A stretch of 64,000 nt of DNA from Microbacterium algeriense (GTDB lineage: Bacteria > Actinomycetota > Actinomycetes > Actinomycetales > Microbacteriaceae). Where the stretch lies: positions 1,054,001 to 1,118,000 of the forward strand of contig NZ_WAAO01000002.1 of assembly GCF_008868005.1 (NCBI RefSeq), written 5' to 3'. Made by a program: the position numbers and the translations under genes. Positions 55,160 to 64,000 of this stretch are shown here, piece after piece; positions within the stretch are counted from its first letter, which is position 1, and every line of letters starts with the position of its first letter. The notes beneath the pieces were generated by a model, which was given only the letters and a program-made list of their open reading frames with translations, made no database searches and had not been told where the DNA came from.

Positions 55160-57211
55160 ATGACCGACGCCACGAATCCGCTGCTGCAGCCGTCGACGCT
55201 CCCGTTCGGGCTCCCCGATTACCGAGCCATCCGCACCGAGCACTACCTGCCGGCGTTCGAGGCGGGGTTCGCCGAACAGCTCGCGGAGATCGCCCGCATC
55301 ACGATGGTGCGGTCCATGCCGACCTTCGAGAACACCGTCGAGGCGCTCGAGCGCTCGGGCGAGCTTCTCGACCGCGTGGCTCACACGTTCTACACGGTGA
55401 GCTCCGCGGATGCGACGCCCGAGATCCAGGAGATCGACGAGCACCTCGCGCCGCTCATGGCCGCCCATCAGGACGCGATCACGCTCGACAGCGCGCTGTA
55501 CTGGCGCGTCGAGCGCGTGTACGAGCAGCGGAACGCCATGGGTCTCGACCCGGAGCAGCGCTATCTCGTCGAGCGCTATCACCGGGAGATGACCCATGCG
55601 GGTGCCGGCCTCGACGACGACGCCAAGGCGGCGCTGACCGCCCTGAACCAGAAGCTGTCGGTGCTCACGAACACGTTCGAGCGCAACCTGCTGAACGACA
55701 CCAACGACCTCGCCGTCGTGTTCGACTCCCCTGCCGAGCTCGACGGGTTGAGTCAGGGCGAGCTCTCGGCCGCAGCGCGTGCAGCGCAGGATCGCGGGCT
55801 CGATGGCCGATACCTCCTCACCCTGCCGCTCTTCACAGGGCATCCCGCTCTGGCCCAGCTGCGGGTCCGGGAGTCCCGCCGCCGCATCATGGCGGCGTCG
55901 CTCTCCCGGGGGTCGCGCGACAACGCGAACGACAACCGTCCGGTACTGCTCGAGATCGTCCGCCTGCGGGCCGAGCGCGCGAAGCTCCTCGGCTACGAGT
56001 CGCACGCCGCGTACGTCACGGCCGACGAGACGGCAGGAACCCCGGAAGCGGTCGAGCGGATGCTGCGCCGCCTGGCGGGCCCGTCCGCCCGGAACGCACG
56101 TGCCGAGCGTTCCGCGCTGCAGGCGATCGTGGACGAGACGGAGCCGGAGCCGTTCCCCGTCGAAGCGCATGACTGGGCGTTCTACACCGAGCGCGTGCGC
56201 ACGGCCCGCTACGACATCGACACGAGCGCGTTGCGTCCCTGGTTCGAGGCCGAGCGTGTGCTGCAGGACGGGGTCTTCTCCGCGGCGACCCGCCTCTACG
56301 GCGTGACCTTCGCCGAGCGCGACGACCTCAGTGCCTACCACCCGGGCGCTCGCGTCTTCGAGGTGCGCAACGAAGATGGCTCCGCCCTCGGCCTCTACGT
56401 CCTGGATCTCTACACGCGCGACTCCAAGCGCGGCGGTGCCTGGATGAACGCGATCGTGAGCCAGTCCCGCCTGCGCGGGAGCGCGCCCGTCGTCGTCAAC
56501 AACCTCAACGTGCCGCAGCCGGGCGACGGGCAGCCGACGCTGCTCACGCTCGACGAGGTCACGACGCTGTTCCACGAGTTCGGCCATGCGCTGCACGGCC
56601 TCTTCGCGACCGTCACCTACCCGCACTTCGCCGGGACCAATGTGTTCCGCGACTTCGTGGAGTTCCCCAGCCAGGTGAACGAGATGTGGATCCTCTGGCC
56701 CGAGGTCCTCGACGACTACGCGCGGCACCACGAGACCGGAGAGGCGCTCGATCCCGCAATCGTCGAGCGCCTCCGCGCGACCGAGACCTTCGATCAGGGC
56801 CATGCGACGAGCGAGTATCTCGCCGCCTCCTGGCTGGATCAGGCTTGGCACCGCCTCCCCGTCGGCGCGGATGTCGACGACGTCGCCGCGTTCGAGGCGG
56901 CCGCCCTCGCCGACATCGGGCTCGACGACCCTGCGGTGCCGACGCGCTACTCCTCCACGTACTTCGCGCACGTCTTCTCCGGCGGCTACAGCGCCGGCTA
57001 CTACTCGTACATCTGGAGCGAGGTCCTCGACGCCGACACGGTCGACTGGTTCCGCGAGAACGGCGGACTCACGAGAGCCAACGGCGACCGGTTCCGCGAG
57101 CGGCTGCTGGGCGTCGGCGGCTCGAAGGACCCGCTGGAGGCGTACCGCGATTTCCGTGGACGCGACGCCACGATCGAACCGCTGCTGAGACGCCGTGGAC
57201 TGGACGCCTGA
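55160..57211 (+). CDS. M3 family oligopeptidase (peptidyl-dipeptidase Dcp/OpdA type)
   Basis: 683 residues. The zinc site is FHEFGHALHG (HEFGH at residues 472-476), with the third ligand in FVEFPSQVNE. The C-terminal SGGYSAGYYSYIWSEVLDADT block closes the tunnel in this family. It cleaves short peptides in the cytoplasm. TAGGCT at 55148-55153 lies six bases before the ATG, so the mRNA is probably leaderless. Confidence 0.95.
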   Translation: MTDATNPLLQPSTLPFGLPDYRAIRTEHYLPAFEAGFAEQLAEIARITMVRSMPTFENTVEALERSGELLDRVAHTFYTVSSADATPEIQEIDEHLAPLMAAHQDAITLDSALYWRVERVYEQRNAMGLDPEQRYLVERYHREMTHAGAGLDDDAKAALTALNQKLSVLTNTFERNLLNDTNDLAVVFDSPAELDGLSQGELSAAARAAQDRGLDGRYLLTLPLFTGHPALAQLRVRESRRRIMAASLSRGSRDNANDNRPVLLEIVRLRAERAKLLGYESHAAYVTADETAGTPEAVERMLRRLAGPSARNARAERSALQAIVDETEPEPFPVEAHDWAFYTERVRTARYDIDTSALRPWFEAERVLQDGVFSAATRLYGVTFAERDDLSAYHPGARVFEVRNEDGSALGLYVLDLYTRDSKRGGAWMNAIVSQSRLRGSAPVVVNNLNVPQPGDGQPTLLTLDEVTTLFHEFGHALHGLFATVTYPHFAGTNVFRDFVEFPSQVNEMWILWPEVLDDYARHHETGEALDPAIVERLRATETFDQGHATSEYLAASWLDQAWHRLPVGADVDDVAAFEAAALADIGLDDPAVPTRYSSTYFAHVFSGGYSAGYYSYIWSEVLDADTVDWFRENGGLTRANGDRFRERLLGVGGSKDPLEAYRDFRGRDATIEPLLRRRGLDA

Positions 57212-57230
57212 GCCGTGAGACCCTGAGCGC

Positions 57231-57728
57231 ATGAACGCTTTCCCCGATGCACCGTTCGGCCCGGCGGACAGCCTGGAGCTCGAAACCGTCCCACTCGCCG
57301 TCATCCGCCACGACGGCATCCGCATCGCCGACCTGCAGGACGCGTTCGACCGGGGGTACGGTGCGATCGGCGCGCTCTTCGCCGACGGCACGCTGATCCC
57401 GACCGGACCCGCGCTGGCGATCTACCGCGGCGATCCGATGGGAGTCTTCGACCTCGAACTCGGCTTCCCCGTGCAGGCGGCGCCCTCCGCAGCGATCGCC
57501 GCACCGGACGGCGCACGCATCGTGGCGTCGACGCTTCCGGACGGCGCGGCCGTGGCGACCACCGTGTTCGGCTCCTACGAAGGACTCGGCGCCGGATGGG
57601 CCGGGCTCGTGGAGCGCGCCGCCGAAGCCGCCCTGCGTCCGCGCGGCATCTGGATCGAGGTGTACGTCTCCGATCCGGATACCGTGCCGAGCGAATTGCG
57701 CACCGACCTGCTGATGCCGGTGGAGTGA
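57231..57728 (+). CDS. GyrI-like small-molecule-binding domain protein
   Basis: 165 residues. VPLAVIRHDGIRIADLQDAFDRGYGAIGALFADG and the closing WIEVYVSDPDTVP fit the stand-alone effector-binding domain of AraC/GyrI type, which binds amphipathic ligands. GPALAIYRGDP is also typical. It follows the M3 peptidase by 19 bases and may be co-transcribed with it. No DNA-binding domain. Confidence 0.75.
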   Translation: MNAFPDAPFGPADSLELETVPLAVIRHDGIRIADLQDAFDRGYGAIGALFADGTLIPTGPALAIYRGDPMGVFDLELGFPVQAAPSAAIAAPDGARIVASTLPDGAAVATTVFGSYEGLGAGWAGLVERAAEAALRPRGIWIEVYVSDPDTVPSELRTDLLMPVE

Positions 57729-57759
57729 TGCGGACGCGCACACACGCACACGGGACGGA

Positions 57760-58542
57760 TCACAGAGGCGGGGCGGTGTAGAGCCGGGTGGAGCAGCCGG
57801 TCTCGCCGGGTTCGAGCCAGATCGGGTCGAAGGACGGCGCGGTGACCTCGCCCGTCGGGCTCACCACGCGAAGCACGCAGTCGGTGCCCGGCGTCACCCC
57901 CACCGCGGCGACCACCTCGCCCGCCGAGGTCTCCTCGACCTCGACGGTCATCGCCGAACCGGGGAACTCCGCCCGCAGCGCGTCCGTCGGATCGGACCCG
58001 GCCGCGGCGACGAGGACGCTCTCCACGCGCTCGGCCGCATCCGACGGAAGCTCAGGACGGGAGGACCGCGGCGGATCGAGGGGCTCGGGGATGCCCTCGC
58101 AGGAGACCTCCTCGGACGTGGCCTCCCGAAAGCCGGGCACCGTGTACCGATAGCACTTCTCGGCAGAGCCCGCAGACGTGTACGACGAGAAGATGGCACC
58201 GGAACCGCTCGCCTCCACCGTCGCGCTGATGCGTGCCTGGATCGTGATCGGCTCCGCCGAGCCGAAGGCGCCACTCCAGGTCAGCGGCTCGACCGTCGCC
58301 GTGCGCGATCGGAACATCTCCGCGGCGACCGTCTCCGCATCCGTGAGGTCGTAAGCCCCGCGGAGGTCGGCTTCCAACGCCCCCGCGACATGCTCGACGG
58401 TGCCCCTGGCCACATCATCGCCGTTTTTGTCCTGCGTGGACACGAAGAAGATGACGATGATGGCCACTCCGGCCAGGACGATCAGAGCGGCGGGGATCGC
58501 GAGCACGGTGGCGACCACGCGCCAGCGTCCCGATCCTGTCAT
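57760..58542 (-). CDS. Membrane-anchored protein of unknown function
   Basis: 260 residues: one N-terminal membrane helix (about residues 8-34, VVATVLAIPAALIVLAGVAIIVIFF) and an extracytoplasmic part rich in Ser, Thr and Glu with cysteines in AEKCYRYTVP, VSCEGIP, TDCVLRV and TGCSTRL that may pair. It begins in the stop of the NUDIX gene (ATGA). No family recognised. Confidence 0.65.
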   Translation of the reverse strand: MTGSGRWRVVATVLAIPAALIVLAGVAIIVIFFVSTQDKNGDDVARGTVEHVAGALEADLRGAYDLTDAETVAAEMFRSRTATVEPLTWSGAFGSAEPITIQARISATVEASGSGAIFSSYTSAGSAEKCYRYTVPGFREATSEEVSCEGIPEPLDPPRSSRPELPSDAAERVESVLVAAAGSDPTDALRAEFPGSAMTVEVEETSAGEVVAAVGVTPGTDCVLRVVSPTGEVTAPSFDPIWLEPGETGCSTRLYTAPPL

Positions 58543-59075
58543 CGCCCGATCCTCTCCATCGCCTTGTACCAGGTGAGCTGATGATAGCTCTGGCTGAGGT
58601 GCTCGCCGAGCGTCTCCAGTGGCCGCGTGCGAACGAGGATGTCCTCGTCGTCGTCGAGGGACTGGTCCGCGACTCGGGAGCAGCCGAGAGCGAGGAAGTG
58701 GTGCACGCGGTTGGTGTGGTTGCCGAAGTTCGCCCAGGTCGAACCGAGGGAGACCAGCTCGTCGGCGACGGCTCCCGTCTCCTCGAGAAGCTCACGCGCG
58801 GCGGCGTCCTGCGGGACCTCGCCCTGTTCCACTCCCCCGCCGATGGTGCCGAGTGCGACGATACCCGCTCCGTGGCGATACTCCTCGACCACGATCGCCG
58901 CCCCCTCGTGGTCGATGGCGAGGACCGAGACCCAGTCGCCGTACTCGAGGACGTAGTACGGGGCTATCCGCCTGCCGCTCCCGTCTGCGCAGTCGTCCGC
59001 GTGCAGACGGATCCAGCGGTCGGCGACGACCGTCGTGCGAGCGACGGTCGTCCAGGGAGCGGGCGCGTCGCTCAC
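58539..59075 (-). CDS. NUDIX hydrolase
   Basis: 178 residues, GTG start at 59075 overlapping the clpX stop. The NUDIX box is [24 protein letters not shown] (G-x5-E-x7-REUxEExGU), near residues 78-101. [10 protein letters not shown] upstream matches ADP-ribose pyrophosphatase-like members. It hydrolyses a nucleoside diphosphate derivative; the substrate is uncertain. Confidence 0.9.
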   Translation of the reverse strand: MSDAPAPWTTVARTTVVADRWIRLHADDCADGSGRRIAPYYVLEYGDWVSVLAIDHEGAAIVVEEYRHGAGIVALGTIGGGVEQGEVPQDAAARELLEETGAVADELVSLGSTWANFGNHTNRVHHFLALGCSRVADQSLDDDEDILVRTRPLETLGEHLSQSYHQLTWYKAMERIGR

Positions 59076-60340
59076 GCGCTCTTGCGCTTGCGCTCCATCA
59101 CGATGGTGGGCGGTGCGCCTTCGTCGACTGCGGCGCGGGTCACGATGACCTTGGCCACGTCCTCCACGGAGGGGATCTCGAACATGATCGGTCCGAGCAC
59201 GTCTTCGAGGATCGCTCGCAGTCCGCGGGCGCCGGTCTTGCGCTCGACGGCGAGGTCGGCGATGGAACGCAGCGCCTCGTCTTCGAACTCGAGCTGCACG
59301 CCGTCGATCTCGAACATCCGCTGGTACTGCTTCACCAGGGCGTTTCGCGGGCCGGTCAGGATGTCGATGAGCGCCTCCTGATCGAGCGGCGAGACGTTCG
59401 TCACGACGGGGAGGCGACCGATGAACTCCGGGATTAGGCCGAACTTGTGCAGGTCCTCCGGCAGGACCTCGCTGAACAGATCGAGATCCTTGCCCTTGTC
59501 GTGCAGCGGGGCGCCGAAGCCGATGCCGTGCTTGCCGACGCGGGCGGAGACGATGTCCTCGAGGCCGGCGAACGCACCGGCGACGATGAAGAGGACGTTC
59601 GAGGTGTCGATCTGCAGGAATTCCTGATGCGGGTGCTTGCGGCCGCCCTGCGGCGGCACTGAGGCCACCGTGCCCTCGATGATCTTCAGGAGGGCCTGCT
59701 GGACGCCCTCGCCCGACACGTCGCGCGTGATGGACGGGTTCTCGGCCTTGCGGGCGATCTTGTCGACCTCGTCGATGTAGATGATGCCCTGCTCGGCGCG
59801 CTTGACGTCGTAGTCGGCGGCCTGGATGAGCTTCAGGAGGATGTTCTCGACGTCTTCGCCGACGTAGCCCGCCTCGGTGAGCGCCGTGGCATCGGCGACC
59901 GCGAACGGCACGTTCAGTCGCTTGGCCAGAGTCTGCGCGAGATACGTCTTGCCGCAGCCGGTGGGGCCGATGAGCAGGATGTTGCTCTTGGCGATCTCGA
60001 CCTCTTCGGCCTTCTGCTCGGCCGGCTGCAGCGTGCCGCGGGCGCGGATCCGCTTGTAGTGGTTGTACACGGCGACCGAGAGCGCTCGCTTCGCGGGCTC
60101 CTGACCGACGACGTACTCCTCGAGGAAGGAGAAGATCTCACGCGGCTTCGGAAGCTCGAACTCGGCGACGCCCTCGGCAGAGGACTCCGCCATCCGCTCC
60201 TCGATGATCTCGTTGCACAGCTCGACGCACTCATCGCAGATGTATACGCCGGGGCCGGCGATGAGCTGCTGGACCTGCTTCTGACTCTTTCCGCAGAAAG
60301 AGCATTTGAACAGGTCAGCGCTTTCACCGATGCGGGCCAT
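59072..60340 (-). CDS. clpX: ATP-dependent Clp protease ATP-binding subunit ClpX
   Basis: 422 residues from the ATG at 60340, with AGGAGG upstream. The N-terminal zinc finger has C13, C16, C35 and C38; Walker A is GPTGCGKT at residues 125-132; the pore loop is in [14 protein letters not shown]; Walker B is [10 protein letters not shown]; and the ClpP-docking loop is HGIGFGAP. It unfolds tagged proteins for ClpP. A TAGGCT -10 box at 60383-60378 (minus strand) suggests its own promoter. clpP is not in the window. Confidence 0.97.
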   Translation of the reverse strand: MARIGESADLFKCSFCGKSQKQVQQLIAGPGVYICDECVELCNEIIEERMAESSAEGVAEFELPKPREIFSFLEEYVVGQEPAKRALSVAVYNHYKRIRARGTLQPAEQKAEEVEIAKSNILLIGPTGCGKTYLAQTLAKRLNVPFAVADATALTEAGYVGEDVENILLKLIQAADYDVKRAEQGIIYIDEVDKIARKAENPSITRDVSGEGVQQALLKIIEGTVASVPPQGGRKHPHQEFLQIDTSNVLFIVAGAFAGLEDIVSARVGKHGIGFGAPLHDKGKDLDLFSEVLPEDLHKFGLIPEFIGRLPVVTNVSPLDQEALIDILTGPRNALVKQYQRMFEIDGVQLEFEDEALRSIADLAVERKTGARGLRAILEDVLGPIMFEIPSVEDVAKVIVTRAAVDEGAPPTIVMERKRKSA

Positions 60341-60473
60341 GCGCGTCCTCCTATGGGGGATCAGAGATCGTCCTTCGAGCCTAACCGCTGCATGCGACAC
60401 CGGGCCGCATTGGAACACATCGCGTTCCGGAGACCGGCGAGCTCGGTCGCAGCTGCGCCGAGTAGGAATGGGA

Positions 60474-60506
60474 AGGGCCCGGCAGCGCGATGCGCGGCAG
60501 GGCCCT
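60474..60506 (-). terminator. Hairpin downstream of the aldehyde dehydrogenase operon
   Basis: AGGGCCC (60474-60480) and GGGCCCT (60500-60506) with an inner GCGCGATGCGC stem. It lies 20 bases after the last stop of the deoC operon and before clpX. Followed on the minus strand by TCCCATTCC, a weak T-containing tail. Confidence 0.55.
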
Positions 60507-60526
60507 CCGTCTTTCCGACAGGTCGG

Positions 60527-61378
60527 TCAGACCATGCTCTTCGTGTGCCAGACGGTCTTCACCTCGGTGAAGGCACCGATCCGCTCCGGAGAGGCGATCA
60601 CCTCGCCGGGGGTGAGCACGCGCTTGAGCGTCTCAGCCGCCGCGATCTGCATGTCGACCCAGTCCAGGTCGCCGGCGCCGGCCAGGTCGAGGGCATTCAC
60701 GTCCTGGTGCGAAGCCAGCCACGGAGCGATCTCCGCGGGCGAGCCCGTCAGGACGTTCACGACTCCGCCGGGCACGTCGCTCGTGGCGAGCACCTCGGCG
60801 AGGCTGATGGCAGAGAGCGGATGCTGCTCGCTCGCGATCACGACCACCGTGTTCCCCGCGACCAGGGCGGGGGCCACGACGGACACCAGACCCAGCAACG
60901 CGGAATCCTGCGGGGCGACGATCGCCACCACGCCGGTCGGCTCCGGAACAGAGATGTTGAAGTACGGACCCGAGACCGGGTTGGCGTTGCCCGCGACCTG
61001 CGCGTACTTGTCGCACCAGCCCGCGTACCAGACCCAGAGGTCGATGGCCTCGTCGACCTGCGCGGCCGCGGCGGAGGCGGACACCCCCTCCTGCTCCGCG
61101 ATCTCATCGATGAACTGCGCGCGGCGCCCTTCCAACACCTCGGCGACGCGGTAGAGCACCTGCCCGCGGTTGTAGGCGGTCGCCCCCGACCACCCCTTGA
61201 CGGCGGCACGGGCGGCCACGACGGCGTCGCGGGCATCCTTTCGGGAGGCCTTGGCGGCATTGGCGAGGAAGGCGCCCTTCCGTGTCACGACCTCGTACGT
61301 GCGCCCGGACTCGCTTCGAGGGAAGGCCCCGCCGATCGCGAGCTTGTAGGTCTTCGGAACGGTCAGTCGCTTGCTCAT
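60527..61378 (-). CDS. Half-length aldehyde dehydrogenase family protein, catalytic half missing
   Basis: 283 residues from the ATG at 61378 (ATGA overlap with the full-length gene). It follows the N-terminal cofactor-binding half of aldehyde dehydrogenases (GVVAIVAPQDSALLGLVSVVAPALVAGNTVVVI, then VPGGVVNVLTGS) but stops before the region with the catalytic cysteine and the oligomerisation tail. It is not simply a frameshifted remnant, since it ends cleanly and codon use looks normal. It may be a non-catalytic partner subunit. Confidence 0.75.
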   Translation of the reverse strand: MSKRLTVPKTYKLAIGGAFPRSESGRTYEVVTRKGAFLANAAKASRKDARDAVVAARAAVKGWSGATAYNRGQVLYRVAEVLEGRRAQFIDEIAEQEGVSASAAAAQVDEAIDLWVWYAGWCDKYAQVAGNANPVSGPYFNISVPEPTGVVAIVAPQDSALLGLVSVVAPALVAGNTVVVIASEQHPLSAISLAEVLATSDVPGGVVNVLTGSPAEIAPWLASHQDVNALDLAGAGDLDWVDMQIAAAETLKRVLTPGEVIASPERIGAFTEVKTVWHTKSMV

Positions 61379-62817
61379 GCTGCGGCTCCCTTGAGGTAGG
61401 CGGTGAGACCCTGACGTCCGCCCTCGCGGCCGTATCCGGACTCCTTGTAGCCGCCGAACGGGCTCGACGGATCGAAACGGTTGAAGGTGTTCGCCCACAC
61501 CACGCCCGCGCGCAGACGATCGGCGACCGCGAGGATGCGGGACCCCTTGTCGGACCAGATACCCGCGGAGAGGCCGTACGGCGTGTTGTTCGCCTTCGCG
61601 ATCGCCTCGGCGGGCGTGCGGAACGTGAGCACGGACAGCACGGGCCCGAAGACCTCGTCCCGCGCGATCCGGTGCGAGGCCTCGACCCCGGTGAAGATCG
61701 TCGGAGCGAACCAGAAACCCTGCTCCGGGATCGCGCAGTCCGCGGTCCAACGCTCGGCACCCTCGGCTTCGCCGATGTCGCTGAGCTCGCGGATCCGGGC
61801 CAGCTGCGCGGCGGAGTTGATGGCCCCGATGTCGGTGTTCTTGTCGAGCGGGTCACCCAGTCGCAGCGTCGACAGGCGCGTCTTGAGCCGGTCGACGACC
61901 TCGTCGTGGATCGACTCCTGCACGAGCAGACGGCTTCCGGCGCAGCACACGTGGCCCTGGTTGAAGAAGATGCCGTTGACGATGCCCTCCACGGCCTGGT
62001 CGATCGGCGCGTCGTCGAACACGATGTTCGCGGCCTTGCCGCCCAGCTCGAGCGTGAGCTTCTTCTTCGTGCCGGCGACGGCGCGAGCGATGTCGCGCCC
62101 CACGCCGGTCGACCCGGTGAAGGCGACCTTGTCGACGTCGGGGTGGCGCACGAGCGTCGACCCCGTGGCTCCGGCACCCGTGATGATGTTGACGACACCC
62201 GCCGGCAGGTCGGCCTGCTGCAGGATCTCGGCGAAGATCAGCGCCGTCAGCGGGGTGGTCTCCGCCGGCTTGAGCACGACCGTGTTGCCCGCGGCGAGGG
62301 CGGGCGCGATCTTCCATGCGAGCATCAGCAGCGGGAAGTTCCACGGGATGATCTGCCCGGCGACGCCGAGCGCGCGAGGGTTCGCGCCGAGGCCCGCGTG
62401 GTCGAGCTTGTCCGCCCAGCCGGCGTAGTAGAAGAACCAGGAGGCGACGAGCGGGACGTCGACGTCGCGACTCTCCTTGATGGGCTTGCCGTTGTCGAGG
62501 CTCTCCGCGACGGCGAGCTCGCGGGCGCGCTCCTGCACGAGACGGGCGATGCGGAACAGGTACTTGCCGCGGTCGCGACCGCTCATCTTCGACCAGGTCT
62601 TGTCGTACGCGCGGCGCGCGGCCGCCACCGCCCGGTCGACGTCGTCATCGCTGGCCGAGGCGATCTCGGCGATGTGCTTCTCCGTCGCCGGCGAGATGGT
62701 GGTGAACGGGGTGCCTGAGCCGTCGACGAACTCGCCGTCGATGAACAGCCCGTAGCTGTCCTTGAGGTTCAGGACCGCGGTGGATTCCGGTGCCGGAGCG
62801 TATTCCAGGAAGTTCAT
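61375..62817 (-). CDS. Aldehyde dehydrogenase
   Basis: 480 residues, complete. IPWNFPLLMLAWKIAPALAAGN, the NAD-binding FTGSTGVGRDIA, the general base in ELGGKAANIV, and the catalytic cysteine in NQGHVCCAGSRL are all present, as is GYKESGYGREGG at the end. With deoC upstream, its likely substrate is acetaldehyde from deoxyribose-5-phosphate cleavage, giving acetate. The ribosome binding site AAGGGA lies directly beside a dispersed-repeat copy. Confidence 0.92.
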   Translation of the reverse strand: MNFLEYAPAPESTAVLNLKDSYGLFIDGEFVDGSGTPFTTISPATEKHIAEIASASDDDVDRAVAAARRAYDKTWSKMSGRDRGKYLFRIARLVQERARELAVAESLDNGKPIKESRDVDVPLVASWFFYYAGWADKLDHAGLGANPRALGVAGQIIPWNFPLLMLAWKIAPALAAGNTVVLKPAETTPLTALIFAEILQQADLPAGVVNIITGAGATGSTLVRHPDVDKVAFTGSTGVGRDIARAVAGTKKKLTLELGGKAANIVFDDAPIDQAVEGIVNGIFFNQGHVCCAGSRLLVQESIHDEVVDRLKTRLSTLRLGDPLDKNTDIGAINSAAQLARIRELSDIGEAEGAERWTADCAIPEQGFWFAPTIFTGVEASHRIARDEVFGPVLSVLTFRTPAEAIAKANNTPYGLSAGIWSDKGSRILAVADRLRAGVVWANTFNRFDPSSPFGGYKESGYGREGGRQGLTAYLKGAAA

Positions 62818-62823
62818 TTCAAT

Positions 62824-62851
62824 CCCTTGGGTTGCTGAGCTTGTCGAAGCA
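62824..62851 (-). repeat. Dispersed-repeat copy between deoC and the aldehyde dehydrogenase gene
   Basis: CCCTTGGGTTGCTGAGCTTG followed by TCGAAGCA. It abuts the deoC stop codon at 62852 and supplies the sequence up to the ribosome binding site of the next gene. Same core as the copies in and near ileS. Confidence 0.85.
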
Positions 62852-63853
62852 TCAGTCGATCGTGACGTAGTCGGGGCCCGAGTAGTGGCCGGAGCTGAGC
62901 TTCTGACGCTGCAGGAGCACGTCGTTGAGCAGGCTGGAAGCGCCGAAGCGGAACAGGTGCGGCTGAAGCCACTCCTCTCCGACGGTCTCGGCGACCGTCA
63001 CGAGGTACTTCACCGCGTCCTTCGAGGAGCGGATGCCACCGGCAGGCTTGACGCCGATGCGTTCGCCCGTCCCCCGGTACCAGTCGCGGACCGTCTCGAG
63101 CATGAGAAGAGTGGTCGGCAGGGTCGCGGCGGGCTGGACCTTCCCGGTCGACGTCTTGATGAAGTCGCCGCCGGCGAGGATACCGAGCCAGGACGCCCGC
63201 TTGATGTTGTCGTAGGTGTTGAGCTCGCCCGTCTCGAGGATCACCTTGAGCGATGCGTACGAGCCGTCCTCACGGCGGCACGCCTCCTTGACCTGAGCGA
63301 TCTGATCGAAGACGAGACCGTAGCGACCGGACAGGAATGCACCCCGGTCGATCACCATGTCGATCTCGTCGGCCCCGGCGGCGACGGCCTCGGCGGTGTC
63401 GGCGAGCTTGATCGCGAGTGACGCCCGTCCGCTCGGGAAGGCCGTGGCGACGGCCGCGACCGAGATCAGACCGTCGTCCGGGTCGCCGTGCAGACCACCG
63501 AGGGCCGCGACCGCGTCCCCCACCATGTCGCCGTACACGCAGACGGCGGCGACGCGCGGCGTCGACGGATCGGAGGCGTCCGGGGTCTTGGCCTTGGCGA
63601 CCAGGGACCGCACCTTTCCGGGCGTGTCGGCGCCTTCCAGGGTCGTCAGGTCGATCAGCTCGATGATCCTGTCGAGGGCCCAGGCCTTCGACGTCGTCTT
63701 GATGGAGCGGGTGCCGAGCCCGGCGGCGCGCTGCTCCAGGCCCACGGCGTCCACGCCGGGGAGGCCGTGCAGGAAGCGACGGAGGGTCGCGTCGTCCGGC
63801 TCACCACCGAGGACGTCCACCGCCGTCCTGCGGCTGAGTTCTTTCGTCGTCAC
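62852..63853 (-). CDS. deoC: Deoxyribose-phosphate aldolase
   Basis: 333 residues, GTG start at 63853 overlapping the regulator stop (GTGA). The Schiff-base lysine lies in GGDFIKTSTGK, the second lysine in GVKPAGGIRS, and the acidic residue in ADEIDMVIDRG. It is longer than the 220-260 residues of E. coli-type enzymes because of an N-terminal extension common in actinobacterial and animal forms. It splits 2-deoxyribose-5-phosphate into glyceraldehyde-3-phosphate and acetaldehyde. Confidence 0.95.
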   Translation of the reverse strand: MTTKELSRRTAVDVLGGEPDDATLRRFLHGLPGVDAVGLEQRAAGLGTRSIKTTSKAWALDRIIELIDLTTLEGADTPGKVRSLVAKAKTPDASDPSTPRVAAVCVYGDMVGDAVAALGGLHGDPDDGLISVAAVATAFPSGRASLAIKLADTAEAVAAGADEIDMVIDRGAFLSGRYGLVFDQIAQVKEACRREDGSYASLKVILETGELNTYDNIKRASWLGILAGGDFIKTSTGKVQPAATLPTTLLMLETVRDWYRGTGERIGVKPAGGIRSSKDAVKYLVTVAETVGEEWLQPHLFRFGASSLLNDVLLQRQKLSSGHYSGPDYVTID

Positions 63854-64000
63854 TGTTCCTCCAACAATGCTCGTGCTGTGGTCTCATCTGTCACCAGGAC
63901 GCCGCACAGACCGCTGGTCACGACCGTGCGGGCGATGTCATGCTTGGCGGGTCCGGCGGTCACGAAGATCGCCCGCTTCGCTCCGCGCAGGCGGTCGAGC
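63850..64000 (-). CDS. SorC/DeoR-type sugar-binding transcriptional regulator (C-terminal end only)
   Basis: Only the last 49 codons lie in the window. The sequence RAIFVTAGPAKHDIARTVVTSG then LCGVLVTDETTARALL is the end of the sugar-binding domain of SorC-family regulators such as B. subtilis DeoR. It overlaps the deoC start by GTGA and so is the first gene of the deoxyribose operon and its probable regulator, responding to deoxyribose-5-phosphate. The N-terminus is beyond the right edge. Confidence 0.8.
   Translation of the reverse strand, partial: LDRLRGAKRAIFVTAGPAKHDIARTVVTSGLCGVLVTDETTARALLEEQ

Overview
The window is high-GC DNA, almost fully coding, with the gene order and signals of an actinobacterium, most likely family Microbacteriaceae and probably Microbacterium or a close relative. 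The pointers are the rplU-rpmA-obgE-proB-proA-nadD-rsfS run, the ndk-DUF4233-folC-ileS run with a translational-type T-box on ileS, an actinobacterial RNase E with a long Ala/Glu-rich N-terminus, many 4-base ATGA gene overlaps, and several leaderless start codons 6-7 bases after a TANNNT box. The genus is an inference; no rRNA gene is present.

Layout. 1-5.9 kb: a cut-off secreted GH3 glycosidase, small accessory enzymes and membrane proteins, and one tRNA-Ala(GGC) with its terminator. 6-13.5 kb (minus strand): a housekeeping run from rplU down to a short-chain dehydrogenase. 13.6-17.4 kb: a DUF4031 gene, RNase E and a VKOR-type protein. 17.5-23.4 kb: ndk, DUF4233, folC and ileS; the ileS gene and its T-box leader carry several copies of a dispersed short repeat. 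23.4-24.75 kb: an orphan AbiEi/DUF559 nuclease-like gene bordered on both sides by copies of one repeat unit. 24.76-25.4 kb: a beta-helix-like protein.

25.4-48.0 kb is the most interesting part: two divergent gene sets that together look like a salvage system for D-amino-acid-containing (peptidoglycan-derived) peptides. The minus-strand set holds a GNAT acyltransferase, a SIS-domain protein, an OSBS/N-succinylamino-acid-racemase-like enolase-superfamily enzyme, a class IV aminotransferase, an M19 dipeptidase, a class I glutamine amidotransferase and a serine hydrolase, followed by a complete peptide ABC transporter. The plus-strand set holds an M20 hydrolase, a second complete peptide ABC transporter whose binding protein has a C-terminal membrane anchor, an S66 LD-carboxypeptidase and two tandem class-A-beta-lactamase-like proteins without signal peptides. 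A convergent P1/DmpA-type aminopeptidase closes the region. In outline: uptake by two transporters, trimming in the cytoplasm by LD-, D- and dipeptidases, then conversion of free D-amino acids either by transamination or by N-acylation, racemisation and deacylation (GNAT, racemase, M20).

48.1-64 kb: valS, an ArsR-type regulator with a four-half-site operator over its own promoter, the threonine catabolic pair tdh-kbl with a divergent LysR regulator, an M3 oligopeptidase, small hypotheticals, a NUDIX hydrolase, clpX, and a deoxyribose operon (a SorC-type regulator cut by the window end, deoC and two aldehyde dehydrogenases, the second a half-length form).

All calls come from reading the sequence and recalled family knowledge; no database search was run.
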